Assembly: GCF_001247745.1 (NCBI RefSeq)
Contig: NZ_LAIR01000002.1
Location: forward strand, 2,232,001-2,296,000
Source: Luteipulveratus halotolerans
Lineage (GTDB): Bacteria > Actinomycetota > Actinomycetes > Actinomycetales > Dermatophilaceae
Direction of reading: 5' to 3'
Length of the DNA: 64,000 nt
Shown here: positions 27,434 through 36,842 of the stretch, in pieces
How positions within the stretch are numbered: the first letter of the stretch is position 1
Layout of the letters: every line of letters starts with the position of its first letter
The notes under the pieces: model-generated
The model's input: the letters and a program-made list of their open reading frames with translations, nothing else
Told to the model about the DNA's origin: nothing
Database searches by the model: none
Made by a program: the position numbers and the translations under genes

Positions 27434-29640
27434 CAGCCACGCTCCAGGAAGGCGGTCTGCTCGTCGTCGAGCCGGCTGCGGACCAGCTCGCCGAGCGCAG
27501 GGTGGGAGATCAGGTCGGGATCGTGTGAGACGAGGTCGGCGGCGTCCTCGCGGGCCTGCTCGATGAGCTCGACGTCCTTGGCGTGGCCCAGCCGCAGCAG
27601 CCGCAGGCCGGAGCGCCGCCCGCTCTGGCTGGCACCGAGCACGTCGCCCTCGCGGCGCAGCTCGAGGTCGAGGTCGGCGAGGGCGAACCCGTCGGTGGTC
27701 GCCGCGACCGACTCCAGCCGCGACAGGGTCTCGGGGTTGTCGGACTCGGTGACCAGCAGGCACAGTCCTCCGGCGTCGCCTCGGCCCACTCGGCCGCGCA
27801 GCTGGTGCAGCTGGGAGATGCCGAACCGGTCGGCGTCCATGATCACCATCGCTGTCGCATTGGGGACGTCGACGCCCACCTCGATGACGGTCGTCGAGAC
27901 GAGGACGTCGACCTCACCGGCGGAGAACGCACGCATCACCGCGTCCTTCTCGTCAGGGGGCATCCGACCGTGCAACATCTCCAGGCGTACGCCGGCCAGT
28001 GCCGGCTCCGAGCGGAGTCGCTGCAGCATCTGGTGGACGCCGTGCAGCTCGCGAGGGGTCTCCTCGCCCTCGTCACCGTCGGCGTAGGACTCGGCGTCGG
28101 GCGGGTCCTCCTCGGAGGTGACCTCGAGCGAGGCGTCGTCGGGGTCGCCGATGCGCGGGCACACGACGTAACCCTGGTGACCTCGCCCGACCTCCTCCGC
28201 GAGCCGGCCCCAGGCGCGTTCGAGCCAGGCCGGCCGGGACGCCGGGACGACGTGCGAGGCGATCGGCTGACGCCCGCGCGGCAGCTCGGTGAGGGCCGAG
28301 GTGTCCATGTCACCGAAGACGGTCATCGCGACCGTACGAGGGATCGGCGTGGCCGTCATCACCAGGACGTGCGGAGGGCGAACAGCCTTGCTGCGCAACG
28401 CATCTCGCTGCTCGACACCGAACCGGTGCTGCTCGTCGACCACGACCAGCCCGAGGTCGGCGAACATCACGGTGTCCTGGATCAGGGCGTGCGTGCCGAC
28501 CACGATGCCGACCGGGCCGGTGGCGATGTCGAGCAGCACCTGCTCACGCTCACGCTTGGTCATGCTGCCGGTGAGCAGTGCGACACCGGTGGCGTGCTCG
28601 GCCGCACCGAGCATGCCGGCCTCACCGAGGTCACCGAGCATCGCTCGGATCGAGCGTGCGTGCTGCTGGGCGAGCACCTCGGTGGGCGCCAGCAGCGCAG
28701 CCTGGGCCCCGGAGTCGATGGCCGCGAGCATCGCGCGCAACGCGACGATCGTCTTGCCGGACCCGACCTCACCCTGCAGCAGGCGGTGCATGGGTCGGTC
28801 CTTGGCCATGTCGGCGGCGATCTCGTCACTCACCTGCCGCTGCCCGGCGGTGAGCTCGAACGGCAGCCGCTCGTCGAACGCCGCGAGCAGCCCTCCCTCG
28901 CGCGCTGTCCGCGGCACCGCCTCCTCGGCGTCGTAGCGGTGCCGGCTCTGGGCGAGCGCGGTCTGCACGACCAGCGCCTCGTCGTACCTCAGCCGGCGTT
29001 TGCCCCGACCGACGTCACCCATGGTGCGGGGCAGGTGGAGCAGCTCGTACGCGGTGCGCTGGTCGACCAGACCGCGTCGCGCGCGGACCTCGGCGGGCAC
29101 CGGGTCGTCGCTGCTGCCGAGCTGCTCGAGCACGACCCGCATCGACTGGGTGATCTGCATGTCGGTGACGCCGGCGACGTGCAGGTAGAGAGGCACGAGC
29201 CCGCCGCGGTAGACGGTGTCCTCGTCGGAGTCGACCAGCGTGTAGTCGGGGTGGGAGAGCTGCCAGCCGCCGCGGTAGGCGTCGAGCTTGCCGCGGAACA
29301 GGGCGCGCACCCCCGGCACGAGCCGGCTCTCGTGGCCGTAGGCGCGGAAGAAGACGAGACGGGCGGTCGTGCCTTCGGCGTCCTGGATGACGGCCTCGAG
29401 CATCTTGCCGCGCTTCTGGCGCATGGTGCGGGTCTGCGCCGACACGACGGTGGCCACCAGGACAGCCGTCTCGCCCACCGTGAACTCCGACAGCCGCCCT
29501 GAGGTGTTGGCGTCGATGTAGCGGCGCGGCAGGAAGTCGAGCAGGTCACCGACCGTGCCGAGCCCGCGCGCCTTGTCGAGCTTCTTCGCCGCATCACCGA
29601 GGACCTTGACCAGGCGGGTCGAGCGCTGGACGCCGCTCAT
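27433..29640 (-). CDS. recG: ATP-dependent DNA helicase RecG
   Basis: Branch-migrating helicase that rescues stalled forks. The 735-residue protein has the wedge/OB domain in the first 200 residues, Walker A GEVGSGKT, the DEQH motif as VVDEQHRFG, MTATPIPRT and a second helicase domain with STTVIEVGVDVPNA and QLRGRVGRG. An acidic insertion DPPDAESYADGDEGEET lies between the helicase lobes, a variable place in the family. Its ATG overlaps the DAK gene stop (ATGA), and its stop overlaps the rsmD start, so all three are probably co-translated. Confidence 0.96.
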   Translation of the reverse strand: MSGVQRSTRLVKVLGDAAKKLDKARGLGTVGDLLDFLPRRYIDANTSGRLSEFTVGETAVLVATVVSAQTRTMRQKRGKMLEAVIQDAEGTTARLVFFRAYGHESRLVPGVRALFRGKLDAYRGGWQLSHPDYTLVDSDEDTVYRGGLVPLYLHVAGVTDMQITQSMRVVLEQLGSSDDPVPAEVRARRGLVDQRTAYELLHLPRTMGDVGRGKRRLRYDEALVVQTALAQSRHRYDAEEAVPRTAREGGLLAAFDERLPFELTAGQRQVSDEIAADMAKDRPMHRLLQGEVGSGKTIVALRAMLAAIDSGAQAALLAPTEVLAQQHARSIRAMLGDLGEAGMLGAAEHATGVALLTGSMTKREREQVLLDIATGPVGIVVGTHALIQDTVMFADLGLVVVDEQHRFGVEQRDALRSKAVRPPHVLVMTATPIPRTVAMTVFGDMDTSALTELPRGRQPIASHVVPASRPAWLERAWGRLAEEVGRGHQGYVVCPRIGDPDDASLEVTSEEDPPDAESYADGDEGEETPRELHGVHQMLQRLRSEPALAGVRLEMLHGRMPPDEKDAVMRAFSAGEVDVLVSTTVIEVGVDVPNATAMVIMDADRFGISQLHQLRGRVGRGDAGGLCLLVTESDNPETLSRLESVAATTDGFALADLDLELRREGDVLGASQSGRRSGLRLLRLGHAKDVELIEQAREDAADLVSHDPDLISHPALGELVRSRLDDEQTAFLERG

Positions 29641-31136
29641 TCGACGCCCACCGCGAGCGCCCAGCGCGCGGCTGAGCTGTGCAGCACCGACACCTCGGGG
29701 CCGGCCTCGGCGAGACCGTTGCTGAGCTCGGCCGGGACGTCGTGACCCGCGCCGGTCACCAGGGTGACGACCTCGCCGCCGACGTCGCGCACCGTGTCGA
29801 GGACCTGCGTGGTCGCCTCGGGTCCGAGCTGCGGCAGCAGCAGGGTCGTCACGTCGCCGGCGACCTCGCGCGCCGCAGCGGCGGCAGCGTCGAGACCGGC
29901 CGAGGTGTCGAGCACCGACAGCCCGGCGAGCACGTGGACCGGGTGGGACCCGACGACCTGGACGACGCCACCGGCGATCTCGGCGGCCTGATGAACGACC
30001 TCGGCCGCCGCGTCGGAGTCGGTCAGCACGAGCGTGCCCTGCTCGCCCGCGCTGTCACGCAGCAGGTCGACCACGACGCCGGGCCGGTCACGCACCGTGG
30101 TCATCTCGATGACAGCGGCACCCGCGTCGCGGACTCCCGGGATGGCGCTCAGCCCGTCGGTGAGGACGAGCACCCCGAAGCCGGGCGCGGGCCGGGTCGG
30201 CGTGGCCACCGGCGCGTCGAACCGCGTGACGGCGAACCGGTGCGGACGGCCGGCTGCCGCCCCGGCGTTGAGCGCTGCGGCGACGTCGTCGACGTGGACG
30301 TGCACCGACCAGACCTGCGGTCCCCCGGCGACCACGAGTGAGTCGCCGAGCGGGTCGAGGCGCTGCTTGAGCCGCTCGACGCGTGCGTCGTCGCTGTCGT
30401 CCAGGAGGTACATCACCTCGTACGCCGGCCCCTCGACCGCCGGGTCGCAGTCGGCGTCCGGTCCGGTCACCGCAGCTCGGGGGGCGACGCTCAACCACTC
30501 GGGCGTCTCGTGCTCGGGGTCGGGGCTGTCCGCGACGACGCGGTGCAGTGCCTCGAGGACGACGAGGTATCCCGCCCCGCCGGCGTCGACGACTCCGGCC
30601 TCACGCAGCACGTCGAGCTGGTCGCGGGTGGCCAGCAGCGCGGCGCGGCCCGCCTCGAGCGCCGCCTCGGCCACGTCGTGCAGCGTGACCGCGCCCGTGG
30701 CCGCCTGCCCGGCCGCCGCTGCGACGCTCAGGACGGTGCCCTCGACCGGACGCGTCACGCCTGCCCGCGCGAGATCGCCGGCCCGCCGCAGGGCGGCGGC
30801 GACCTCGACCGCCTCGAGGTGCTCGCGTCCGCACTCCAGCGCCACCTCGCCGATACCGCGCACGAGCTGGCTGAGGATGACCCCGGAGTTGCCGCGCGCC
30901 GACATCAGAGCAGCGCGCGACAGAGCAGCCACCGACTCGCCCAGCCCGTCCAGGCGCAGGGCCGACACCTCACGGGCGGCCTCGTCGAGGGTGAGGAGCA
31001 TGTTGGTGCCGGTGTCGCCGTCGGGCACCGGGAAGACGTTGAGCCTGTTGATCGCCTCGGCATGGCGGGCGAGGTCGGCGCGTGCGATGACCACCCAGCG
31101 CCGCAGTGCGGGCAGGTCGAGCACGTCCAGGGTCAT
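29637..31136 (-). CDS. DAK2-domain protein (FakA-like kinase)
   Basis: A 499-residue protein with an N-terminal DhaL/DAK2 phosphatase-kinase domain; the nucleotide motif NVFPVPDGDTGTNM is at about residues 33-46, and ARGNSGVILSQ follows. The C-terminal half is the FakA-type domain. In firmicutes FakA phosphorylates fatty acids with a FakB partner; in actinobacteria the role is inferred from that. ATG 31136 is preceded by AAGGAGG, which rules out the longer frame. It overlaps recG by 4 bp, an order conserved in actinobacteria. Confidence 0.9.
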   Translation of the reverse strand: MTLDVLDLPALRRWVVIARADLARHAEAINRLNVFPVPDGDTGTNMLLTLDEAAREVSALRLDGLGESVAALSRAALMSARGNSGVILSQLVRGIGEVALECGREHLEAVEVAAALRRAGDLARAGVTRPVEGTVLSVAAAAGQAATGAVTLHDVAEAALEAGRAALLATRDQLDVLREAGVVDAGGAGYLVVLEALHRVVADSPDPEHETPEWLSVAPRAAVTGPDADCDPAVEGPAYEVMYLLDDSDDARVERLKQRLDPLGDSLVVAGGPQVWSVHVHVDDVAAALNAGAAAGRPHRFAVTRFDAPVATPTRPAPGFGVLVLTDGLSAIPGVRDAGAAVIEMTTVRDRPGVVVDLLRDSAGEQGTLVLTDSDAAAEVVHQAAEIAGGVVQVVGSHPVHVLAGLSVLDTSAGLDAAAAAAREVAGDVTTLLLPQLGPEATTQVLDTVRDVGGEVVTLVTGAGHDVPAELSNGLAEAGPEVSVLHSSAARWALAVGVE

Positions 31137-31368
31137 CGCCACCTCCTTGCAGGCGTGTGTGAGGCTAGCCTGCTGGCGCGACACGGTGCGCGACTCCCCG
31201 CCACCGGCATGCCGCTCGTGCTCGTTTTGGTGCTGCGCGGGGGCCTCGGCTACTCTTGACCGGTTCCCCCGTGCGGTCATGAGCTGATCACGTGTGCAGC
31301 CTTCGCCCGGCGGGAGCACCAAGACATCTTTTCTGTAAGCACCTTTCGTTCGACCTCAGGAGAAACCC

Positions 31369-31563
31369 GTGGCTGCCAACTGCGACGTCTGCGGCAAGGG
31401 ACCGAGCTTCGGTCACAACATCTCGCACTCGCACCGCCGCACCAAGCGCCGCTGGAACCCCAACATCCAGCGCGTCCGTGCGCTGGTCGGTGACGCCGGC
31501 ACGACGCCCAAGCGTCTCAACGTGTGCACCTCCTGCCTCAAGGCGGGCAAGGTCAAGCGCTGA
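31369..31563 (+). CDS. rpmB: 50S ribosomal protein bL28
   Basis: Large-subunit protein of 64 residues with the diagnostic N-terminus CDVCGKGPSFGHNISHSHRRTKR and a second cysteine pair (CTSC), the zinc-binding form. GTG 31369 follows AGGAG. It is divergent from the DAK gene and followed by a rho-independent terminator. Confidence 0.96.
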   Translation: MAANCDVCGKGPSFGHNISHSHRRTKRRWNPNIQRVRALVGDAGTTPKRLNVCTSCLKAGKVKR

Positions 31564-31587
31564 CCTTCCGCCCACTGGGCGAGACGT

Positions 31588-31619
31588 AGGCCGATCCTCC
31601 TGGTGGAGGGTCGGCCTTT
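31588..31619 (+). terminator. Rho-independent terminator of rpmB
   Basis: Stem AGGCCGATCCTCC / GGAGGGTCGGCCT with a 4-nt loop and a single mismatch, followed by TTTG. It lies 25 bp after the rpmB stop. Confidence 0.8.
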
Positions 31620-31659
31620 GTCGTTGGCTGGCGGCACCCACCTCGACGGAAGGATGCCC

Positions 31660-32463
31660 GTGACACCGCCCACGGCCTACACCCACGGCCACGCCGACAG
31701 CGTGCTGCGCTCGCACCGCTGGCGTACGGCCGACAACTCCTGCGCCTACCTGCTCCCCCACCTACGTGCCGGCACGAGCCTGCTCGACGTGGGCTCCGGC
31801 CCGGCCACCATCACCGCCGACCTGGGCCGCGTCATCGCTCCGGGGGCGCTCACGGCACTGGAGATGAACGACGAGGCCGCAGCGCTCTCCCGTGCCGAGC
31901 TGGACCGGCAAGGTGTCGCGGCCACCGTCCTCACCGGCGACGCCCACGACATCGACCTGCCCGACGACGCGGTCGACGCCAGCCACGCCCACCAGGTCCT
32001 GCAGCACGTCGCCGACCCGGTGCAGGTCCTGCGCGAGATGGCGCGGGTGACCAGGCCGGGCGGTGTGATCGGCGTTCGTGACAGCGACTACACCGCGTTC
32101 ACGTGGTGGCCGCGCGTGCCGGCGCTCGATGAGTGGCTGCGCCTCTATCTCCTCGCCGCCCGGGCCAACGGCGGTGAGCCCGACGCCGGACGCCGGCTGC
32201 TCTCGTGGGCCCACGCGGCCGGGCTGCACGACCTCGAGGCGGGGTCGAGCACGTGGTGCTTCGCCACACCGGACGACCGCGCCTGGTGGGGCGGCATGTG
32301 GGCCGACCGCATCCTCGACTCGGCTCTCGCACGCCAGCTGCTCGAGGACGGCCACACCGACCACGCGGGCCTGCAACGCATCTCGGACGGGTGGCGCGAG
32401 TGGGCCGCACACCCTGACGGCTGGTTCAGCATCCTGCACGGCGAGCTGGTCATCCGCGTCTGA
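31660..32463 (+). CDS. Class I SAM-dependent methyltransferase
   Basis: A 267-residue UbiE-like methyltransferase with motif I LLDVGSGPATI, the acidic residue of motif II in LEMNDEA, and later HVADPVQVLREMARVTRPGG. The substrate is unknown. The start is GTG 31660 with GGAAGG 7 nt upstream; ATG 31654 is an alternative. The gene stands alone between the rpmB terminator and a strong bidirectional terminator. Confidence 0.83.
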   Translation: MTPPTAYTHGHADSVLRSHRWRTADNSCAYLLPHLRAGTSLLDVGSGPATITADLGRVIAPGALTALEMNDEAAALSRAELDRQGVAATVLTGDAHDIDLPDDAVDASHAHQVLQHVADPVQVLREMARVTRPGGVIGVRDSDYTAFTWWPRVPALDEWLRLYLLAARANGGEPDAGRRLLSWAHAAGLHDLEAGSSTWCFATPDDRAWWGGMWADRILDSALARQLLEDGHTDHAGLQRISDGWREWAAHPDGWFSILHGELVIRV

Positions 32464-32471
32464 CCGGCGTC

Positions 32472-32518
32472 GTGCGACGGCCGCGCACCTCCCCGAGAAA
32501 GGTGCGCGGCCGTCGTAC
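32472..32518. terminator. Bidirectional terminator, perfect 16-bp stem
   Basis: CGACGGCCGCGCACCT (32475-32490) and its exact complement (32500-32515) flank a 9-nt loop; two more pairs form outside one mismatch. It lies between the convergent methyltransferase and snapalysin genes. Confidence 0.8.
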
Positions 32519-32536
32519 GTCGAGGCGTCGGCTGAG

Positions 32537-33229
32537 TCAGTGCACGAGCACCTTGGGTGCGGTGTTGACGACCGACTTCTGCGGAGCCTTGGCAAAACCG
32601 TTGGCCCACAACGAGTTGACCTGCGAGATCTCGGTCGAGTTGGGCTGAGCGTTGGTGCAGGACGGGCCGGGGCCGCCGCCGGACATCAGCTCGCTGCACG
32701 GACCCTCGTAGTGGTCGGGCAGGCCGAGCGCGTGGCCGGTCTCGTGGGCGGCGACGCGCACCTGGGCGTACTGACCCATCTGGGTGTGGTCGAAGAAGAT
32801 GTAGCCGCTGCCGTGGCCGTCGGTGTAGGCGTACGACCCGCGCGAGTCGTTGCCCTCGCGGTAGTCCAGCGTCGCCGCCGAGCTGTTCTCGACGAGCTTG
32901 ACGTTGCTGACGCTGCTGTTCCAGATCGAGGCGCCCTGACGGATCACCGAGGCGTACGTCGGCGCGTCGGCGACCGAGTAGTAGACCGTCGTCGCGGCAC
33001 GCACCTTGCCCTGCGTCGCCTGCAGGCCCTGCTGCGCGAGCGCCTTCTGCAGCTGGGCACGCAGCCGGTCGTTCTGGGCGTTGTCACCCGATCCCGGCGT
33101 GTAGGCCGAGTGGCCGGCCGCCACGGTGGTGGGAGCGGACTGCACGGTCGCTGCGCCGGAGCCGGCGGACGCGCCCACGGCGAGCGCTCCGGTGAGTACG
33201 GCGACAGCGGCGGTTGCGGTCTTCCTCAT
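32537..33229 (-). CDS. Snapalysin-type extracellular metalloprotease (M7)
   Basis: Secreted neutral zinc protease of 230 residues. A Sec signal peptide covers about residues 1-27, then a propeptide-like segment to about 75. The metal site HETGHALGLPDHYEGPCSELMSGG is the snapalysin signature, with the third ligand Asp instead of His, and the cysteines of GPCS and GPSC that form the family disulfide. Streptomyces snapalysin genes usually sit next to a LysR regulator; none is here. ATG 33229 follows AGGAGG. Confidence 0.92.
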   Translation of the reverse strand: MRKTATAAVAVLTGALAVGASAGSGAATVQSAPTTVAAGHSAYTPGSGDNAQNDRLRAQLQKALAQQGLQATQGKVRAATTVYYSVADAPTYASVIRQGASIWNSSVSNVKLVENSSAATLDYREGNDSRGSYAYTDGHGSGYIFFDHTQMGQYAQVRVAAHETGHALGLPDHYEGPCSELMSGGGPGPSCTNAQPNSTEISQVNSLWANGFAKAPQKSVVNTAPKVLVH

Positions 33230-33370
33230 GCGTTTCCTCCTGGGTCGGACCCGCAGCGCACCGGTCTGATGGCCTGCGGGGTGCGACCAACGTAGGAAGG
33301 AAGCCGTCGACGGCTTGTCGGCACCGAGTATGAGCTTGGCAAACGCCCGGGCGTGAACAGCCCAGGTCGG

Positions 33371-33727
33371 TCAGTCGTTCTCCGAGGCCGCCGTGGCGCC
33401 GCCCGGCGACGTGCCGTCCGCGCGGTCCTTTTCGCCCGCGGTGTCCGTGCCGCGGTCCCCCGGTCGAGGGCCGTCAGGACCGTCAGTGGCCTGCTCGGCC
33501 TCCGGCGGGATCACGACGGGCCGCAGCAGGCTCCACAGGAACAGCAGGGCGGCGACGACCACCATGACGAACCCGGCCCACAGGTTGATGTTCATGCCGT
33601 CGGCCTTGTCGAGCTCGTGCTGGTCGGCGGAGAAGAACCCCATGCCGACCAGGACGACGCCGTAGATGCCGATCAGCATCGCGATGATGTTGCGGATGTC
33701 GAACGCGCCCGCGGTCTTCTTGGACAT
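33371..33727 (-). CDS. Small two-helix membrane protein linked to the sodium/solute symporter
   Basis: A 118-residue protein with two hydrophobic helices (about 13-32 and 47-68) and a long acidic, glycine- and proline-rich tail. It begins 18 bp after the symporter gene ends, so it is probably its co-transcribed accessory subunit. Small two-helix partners are known for some sodium/solute symporters; no specific family was recognised. Confidence 0.7.
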   Translation of the reverse strand: MSKKTAGAFDIRNIIAMLIGIYGVVLVGMGFFSADQHELDKADGMNINLWAGFVMVVVAALLFLWSLLRPVVIPPEAEQATDGPDGPRPGDRGTDTAGEKDRADGTSPGGATAASEND

Positions 33728-33745
33728 GATCTGTCTCCGTCCGGG

Positions 33746-35452
33746 TCAGTGGAAGATGACGTTGAGGGCGATGACCAGCACCAGGCCGATCGCCGCGAGC
33801 TTGACCGGCGACTGGTACCACGGCAGGCCCTTGGACTCCTCGTCCTCGAAGTCCTCCTTGGGCGTCAGGCTGTAGACCAGGCCACGCAGCTCGGACTCCT
33901 CGCGGGGTCTGGTGAACATCGTGACGACGACGCTCACCAGGATGTCGACCACGAACGCCGCACCGGCCGCGGCGAAGCTCGCTCCCTGACCGGACAGGTT
34001 GAGCGCACCGGTGCTGAGCTCACCCAGCGAGTCCTTGCTGAGCAGCGCGACCACGACCGCGGCCGCCGTACCGGACACCAGGCCCGCCCAACCGGCGGTC
34101 GCCGACATCCGCTTCCAGAACATTCCGAGGATGAATGTCGCGAACAGCGGGGCGTTGAAGAACCCGAACAGCGTCTGCAGGTAGTCCATCAGGTTGCTGT
34201 AGCCGGAGGCGATCGCCGCGGTGCCGATGGCGATGACCGTCGCGACGACCGTCATGATGCGGCCGACCTTGAGGTAGTAGCCGTCCTCGCGACCCTTGCC
34301 GACGTACTGCTCCCAGATGTCGTAGGAGAACACCGTGTTGAACGCCGAGATGTTGGCCGCCATACCGGCCATGAAGGATGCGAGCAGTCCGGCGATCGCG
34401 ACGCCGAGCATGCCGTTGGGCAGCAGGTCGCGGATCAGGTAGATGATCGCGTCGTTGTACTTCACCGAGCTGCTCTCGGGGGCGCCCTGCTGCTTGTACT
34501 GGGCGAGCTCGGGGATGATGATCGCCGCGATGATGCCGGGCACCACGACGATGAACGGGATGAACATCTTCGGGAAGGCGCCGATGATCGGCGAGCGCCG
34601 CGCCGAGGAGATCGACTTGGACGCCATGGCGCGCTGCACCTCGACGAAGTTGGTCGTCCAGTAGCCGAAGCTCAGCACGAAGCCGAGGCCGAAGACGATG
34701 CCGACGACCGACAGCCACGGCGTCTCGATGCCGGTCAGGCCGGTGCCGGGCCAGGACTGCAGGTTCTCGTCGCCACCCGGGCTCGCCGTCACCTTGTCGA
34801 CCAGGCCGTCCCAGCCGCCGATCTTGTGCAGCGCGATGATCGTCAGCGGCGCGAGCGCGGCCACGATCACGAAGAACTGCAGGACCTCGTTGTAGATCGC
34901 CGCTGACAGGCCACCGAGGGCGGTGTAGGACAGCACGATCACGGCTGCAGCGATGGTCGACACCCACAGGGGCCAGCCGAGCATGACGTTGACGATCGTC
35001 GCGAGCAGGTAGAGGTTGACGCCGGCGATGAGCACCTGGGCGACCGCGAAGCTGATCGCGTTGACCAGGTGGGCGCCGGTGCCGAACCGGCGCCGCATGA
35101 ACTCGGGCACGCTGCGTACGCCGGAGCCGTAGTAGAACGGCATCATCACGACACCGAGGAACAGCATCGCCGGGACGGCACCGATCCAGAAGTAGTGCAT
35201 CGTCGCCATGCCGAACTGCGCACCGTTGGCGGACATGCCCATGATCTCGACGGCGCCGAGGTTGGCCGCGATGAACGCCAGACCGGTCACCCAGGCAGGC
35301 AGCGACCGACCCGACAGGAAGAAGTCGAGGCTCGTGGAGACCTGACGGCGAGCGACGTACCCGATGCCGAGCACGAACGCGAAGTAGATCGCGACGAGGA
35401 GATAGTCAATGGGTCCGGCGTCGAGCCGTAACGCACTGGTGTCCATGGGCAT
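33746..35452 (-). CDS. Sodium:solute symporter (SSS family)
   Basis: Na+-coupled transporter of 568 residues with about 14 membrane helices. Family features include FFLSGRSLPAWVTGLAFIAANLGA near the N-terminus, YTALGGLSAAIYNEVLQFF, FGYWTTNFVEVQRA and the Na2-site region ASFMAGMAANISAFNTVFSYDIW. The sequence is most like the sugar (SGLT-like) branch, but the substrate cannot be decided. ATG 35452 has GGAAGG 10 nt upstream; ATG 35446 is an alternative. A small membrane protein follows 18 bp downstream. Confidence 0.9.
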   Translation of the reverse strand: MPMDTSALRLDAGPIDYLLVAIYFAFVLGIGYVARRQVSTSLDFFLSGRSLPAWVTGLAFIAANLGAVEIMGMSANGAQFGMATMHYFWIGAVPAMLFLGVVMMPFYYGSGVRSVPEFMRRRFGTGAHLVNAISFAVAQVLIAGVNLYLLATIVNVMLGWPLWVSTIAAAVIVLSYTALGGLSAAIYNEVLQFFVIVAALAPLTIIALHKIGGWDGLVDKVTASPGGDENLQSWPGTGLTGIETPWLSVVGIVFGLGFVLSFGYWTTNFVEVQRAMASKSISSARRSPIIGAFPKMFIPFIVVVPGIIAAIIIPELAQYKQQGAPESSSVKYNDAIIYLIRDLLPNGMLGVAIAGLLASFMAGMAANISAFNTVFSYDIWEQYVGKGREDGYYLKVGRIMTVVATVIAIGTAAIASGYSNLMDYLQTLFGFFNAPLFATFILGMFWKRMSATAGWAGLVSGTAAAVVVALLSKDSLGELSTGALNLSGQGASFAAAGAAFVVDILVSVVVTMFTRPREESELRGLVYSLTPKEDFEDEESKGLPWYQSPVKLAAIGLVLVIALNVIFH

Positions 35453-35494
35453 TGGGCGCAGCCTTCCGGTCAGCGGTGACCTGTCGGCTGCACG

Positions 35495-36499
35495 CTACTC
35501 CTGATGAAGCGGCGGTGGCTCTTCCGACTCGGCCGGTCGCTCGAAGTGGTCCCAACCCCCACCTGCGACCGCCGCGCCGTCGACGCGCACACCGACTCCT
35601 GTTCGTACGTCACCGATTCGGCGCCATCCGGCCGGCAGCTCACCCTCGGGGAAGCAGGCGAGCAACGAGTGCTCCTCGCCCCCGGTGAGCACACACGCGC
35701 GGGCGTCGTCACCCACGACCGGCGTGAGCGCGTCGACGTCGTCACGCAGCAGCGAGCCCTGCAGCTCGACGGCCACACCGCTGGCGCTCGCGATACGTCC
35801 GGCGTCGCGGACGAGCCCGTCGGAGATGTCGAGCATCGCGGTCGCGCCGTGGGCTGCCGCCGCCGGGCCCTGGTCGTACGCCGGCCGCGGCCGACGGTGC
35901 CACGTCACCTGATCTGGCCCGGACTCTGCCGAATCCCGTTGCAGGAGAAGCAGACCCGCCGCTGACCAGCCGAGCGTCCCGGACACCGCGACCTGGTCGC
36001 CGACGCGGGCCCCTGACCTCAGCACCGGTGCGGTGTCGGCATCTCCGAGTGCAGTCACCGACACCATCAGGGTGCCTGCGGGGGCGGACGAGAGGTCACC
36101 GCCGACGACCGCGACACCGGCCTCGGCCGCTGCCGCGCCCAGCCCGCGTGCCATGTCTCGCGCCCAGGCCACAGGGGTCTGCGGGTCGGCCACCAGCGTG
36201 ACGAGCAGTGCTGTGGTGTGACCGCCCATGGCCGCGATGTCGGCGGCGTTCTGGGCGACGAGCTTGCGGCCGACGTCCTCGGCGGTGGACCACTCGTCGA
36301 GCCAGTCACGACCGCGCACCATGGCGTCGGTCGTCGCGAGCACCGCGCCCGTACGCGCTCGTACGAGCGCCGTGTCGTCGCCCGGGCCGAGCAGGACAGC
36401 GGGCCCGGAGGGCAGAACCGGAAGGATCTCGCGCAGCAGGCGCTCCTCGCTGATGTCACTCAGGCGTGGCCCCGGCTGCGGCGTCCGACTACTGGTCAC
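35495..36499 (-). CDS. thiL: Thiamine-monophosphate kinase
   Basis: Phosphorylates thiamine monophosphate to the active pyrophosphate. The 334-residue PurM-like ATPase has the GPGDDTA motif (about residues 37-43), TTDAMV, VGGDLSSA and AMLDISDGL. GTG 36499 is preceded by GAGGGAG; a longer frame to 36535 lacks this. It is divergent from the RAM-domain gene, as in many actinobacteria. Confidence 0.94.
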   Translation of the reverse strand: MTSSRTPQPGPRLSDISEERLLREILPVLPSGPAVLLGPGDDTALVRARTGAVLATTDAMVRGRDWLDEWSTAEDVGRKLVAQNAADIAAMGGHTTALLVTLVADPQTPVAWARDMARGLGAAAAEAGVAVVGGDLSSAPAGTLMVSVTALGDADTAPVLRSGARVGDQVAVSGTLGWSAAGLLLLQRDSAESGPDQVTWHRRPRPAYDQGPAAAAHGATAMLDISDGLVRDAGRIASASGVAVELQGSLLRDDVDALTPVVGDDARACVLTGGEEHSLLACFPEGELPAGWRRIGDVRTGVGVRVDGAAVAGGGWDHFERPAESEEPPPLHQE

Positions 36500-36608
36500 C
36501 TGGCTCCCTCGGCTCGGTCTCGACGGCACCCGCACGGTAGCGTCTTGGTGATGGGACGCAGACGTCCCCGCCCGGCGTGCGCCGGGTCGTTCGATCTCGG
36601 AGGCACCC

Positions 36609-36842
36609 GTGGTTCAGGCCTACATCCTTATCCAGACCGATGTCGGCAAGGCACAGTCCGTCGCTGCCGATGTCGCCGCGATCGACGGGGTGACCCTGTC
36701 CGAGGACGTCACCGGCCCGTACGACGTCATCGCCCGCATCGAGGCCAAGACGGTCGACGACCTCGGCAAGCTCGTGATCGCCAAGATCCAGGACGTCGCG
36801 GGCATCACGCGGACCCTCACGTGCACGATCGTCCACGTCTGA
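36609..36842 (+). CDS. Lrp/AsnC-family RAM-domain protein (no DNA-binding domain)
   Basis: A 77-residue stand-alone ligand-binding domain of the Lrp/AsnC family. The whole length fits the alpha/beta RAM sandwich (AYILIQTDVGK...VTGPYDVIARIEAK...GITRTLTCTIV). Without the helix-turn-helix it cannot bind DNA by itself; such proteins may bind amino acids or modulate full-length regulators. GTG 36609 has GGAGG 8 nt upstream. It overlaps the next gene, DUF3515. Confidence 0.88.
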   Translation: MVQAYILIQTDVGKAQSVAADVAAIDGVTLSEDVTGPYDVIARIEAKTVDDLGKLVIAKIQDVAGITRTLTCTIVHV

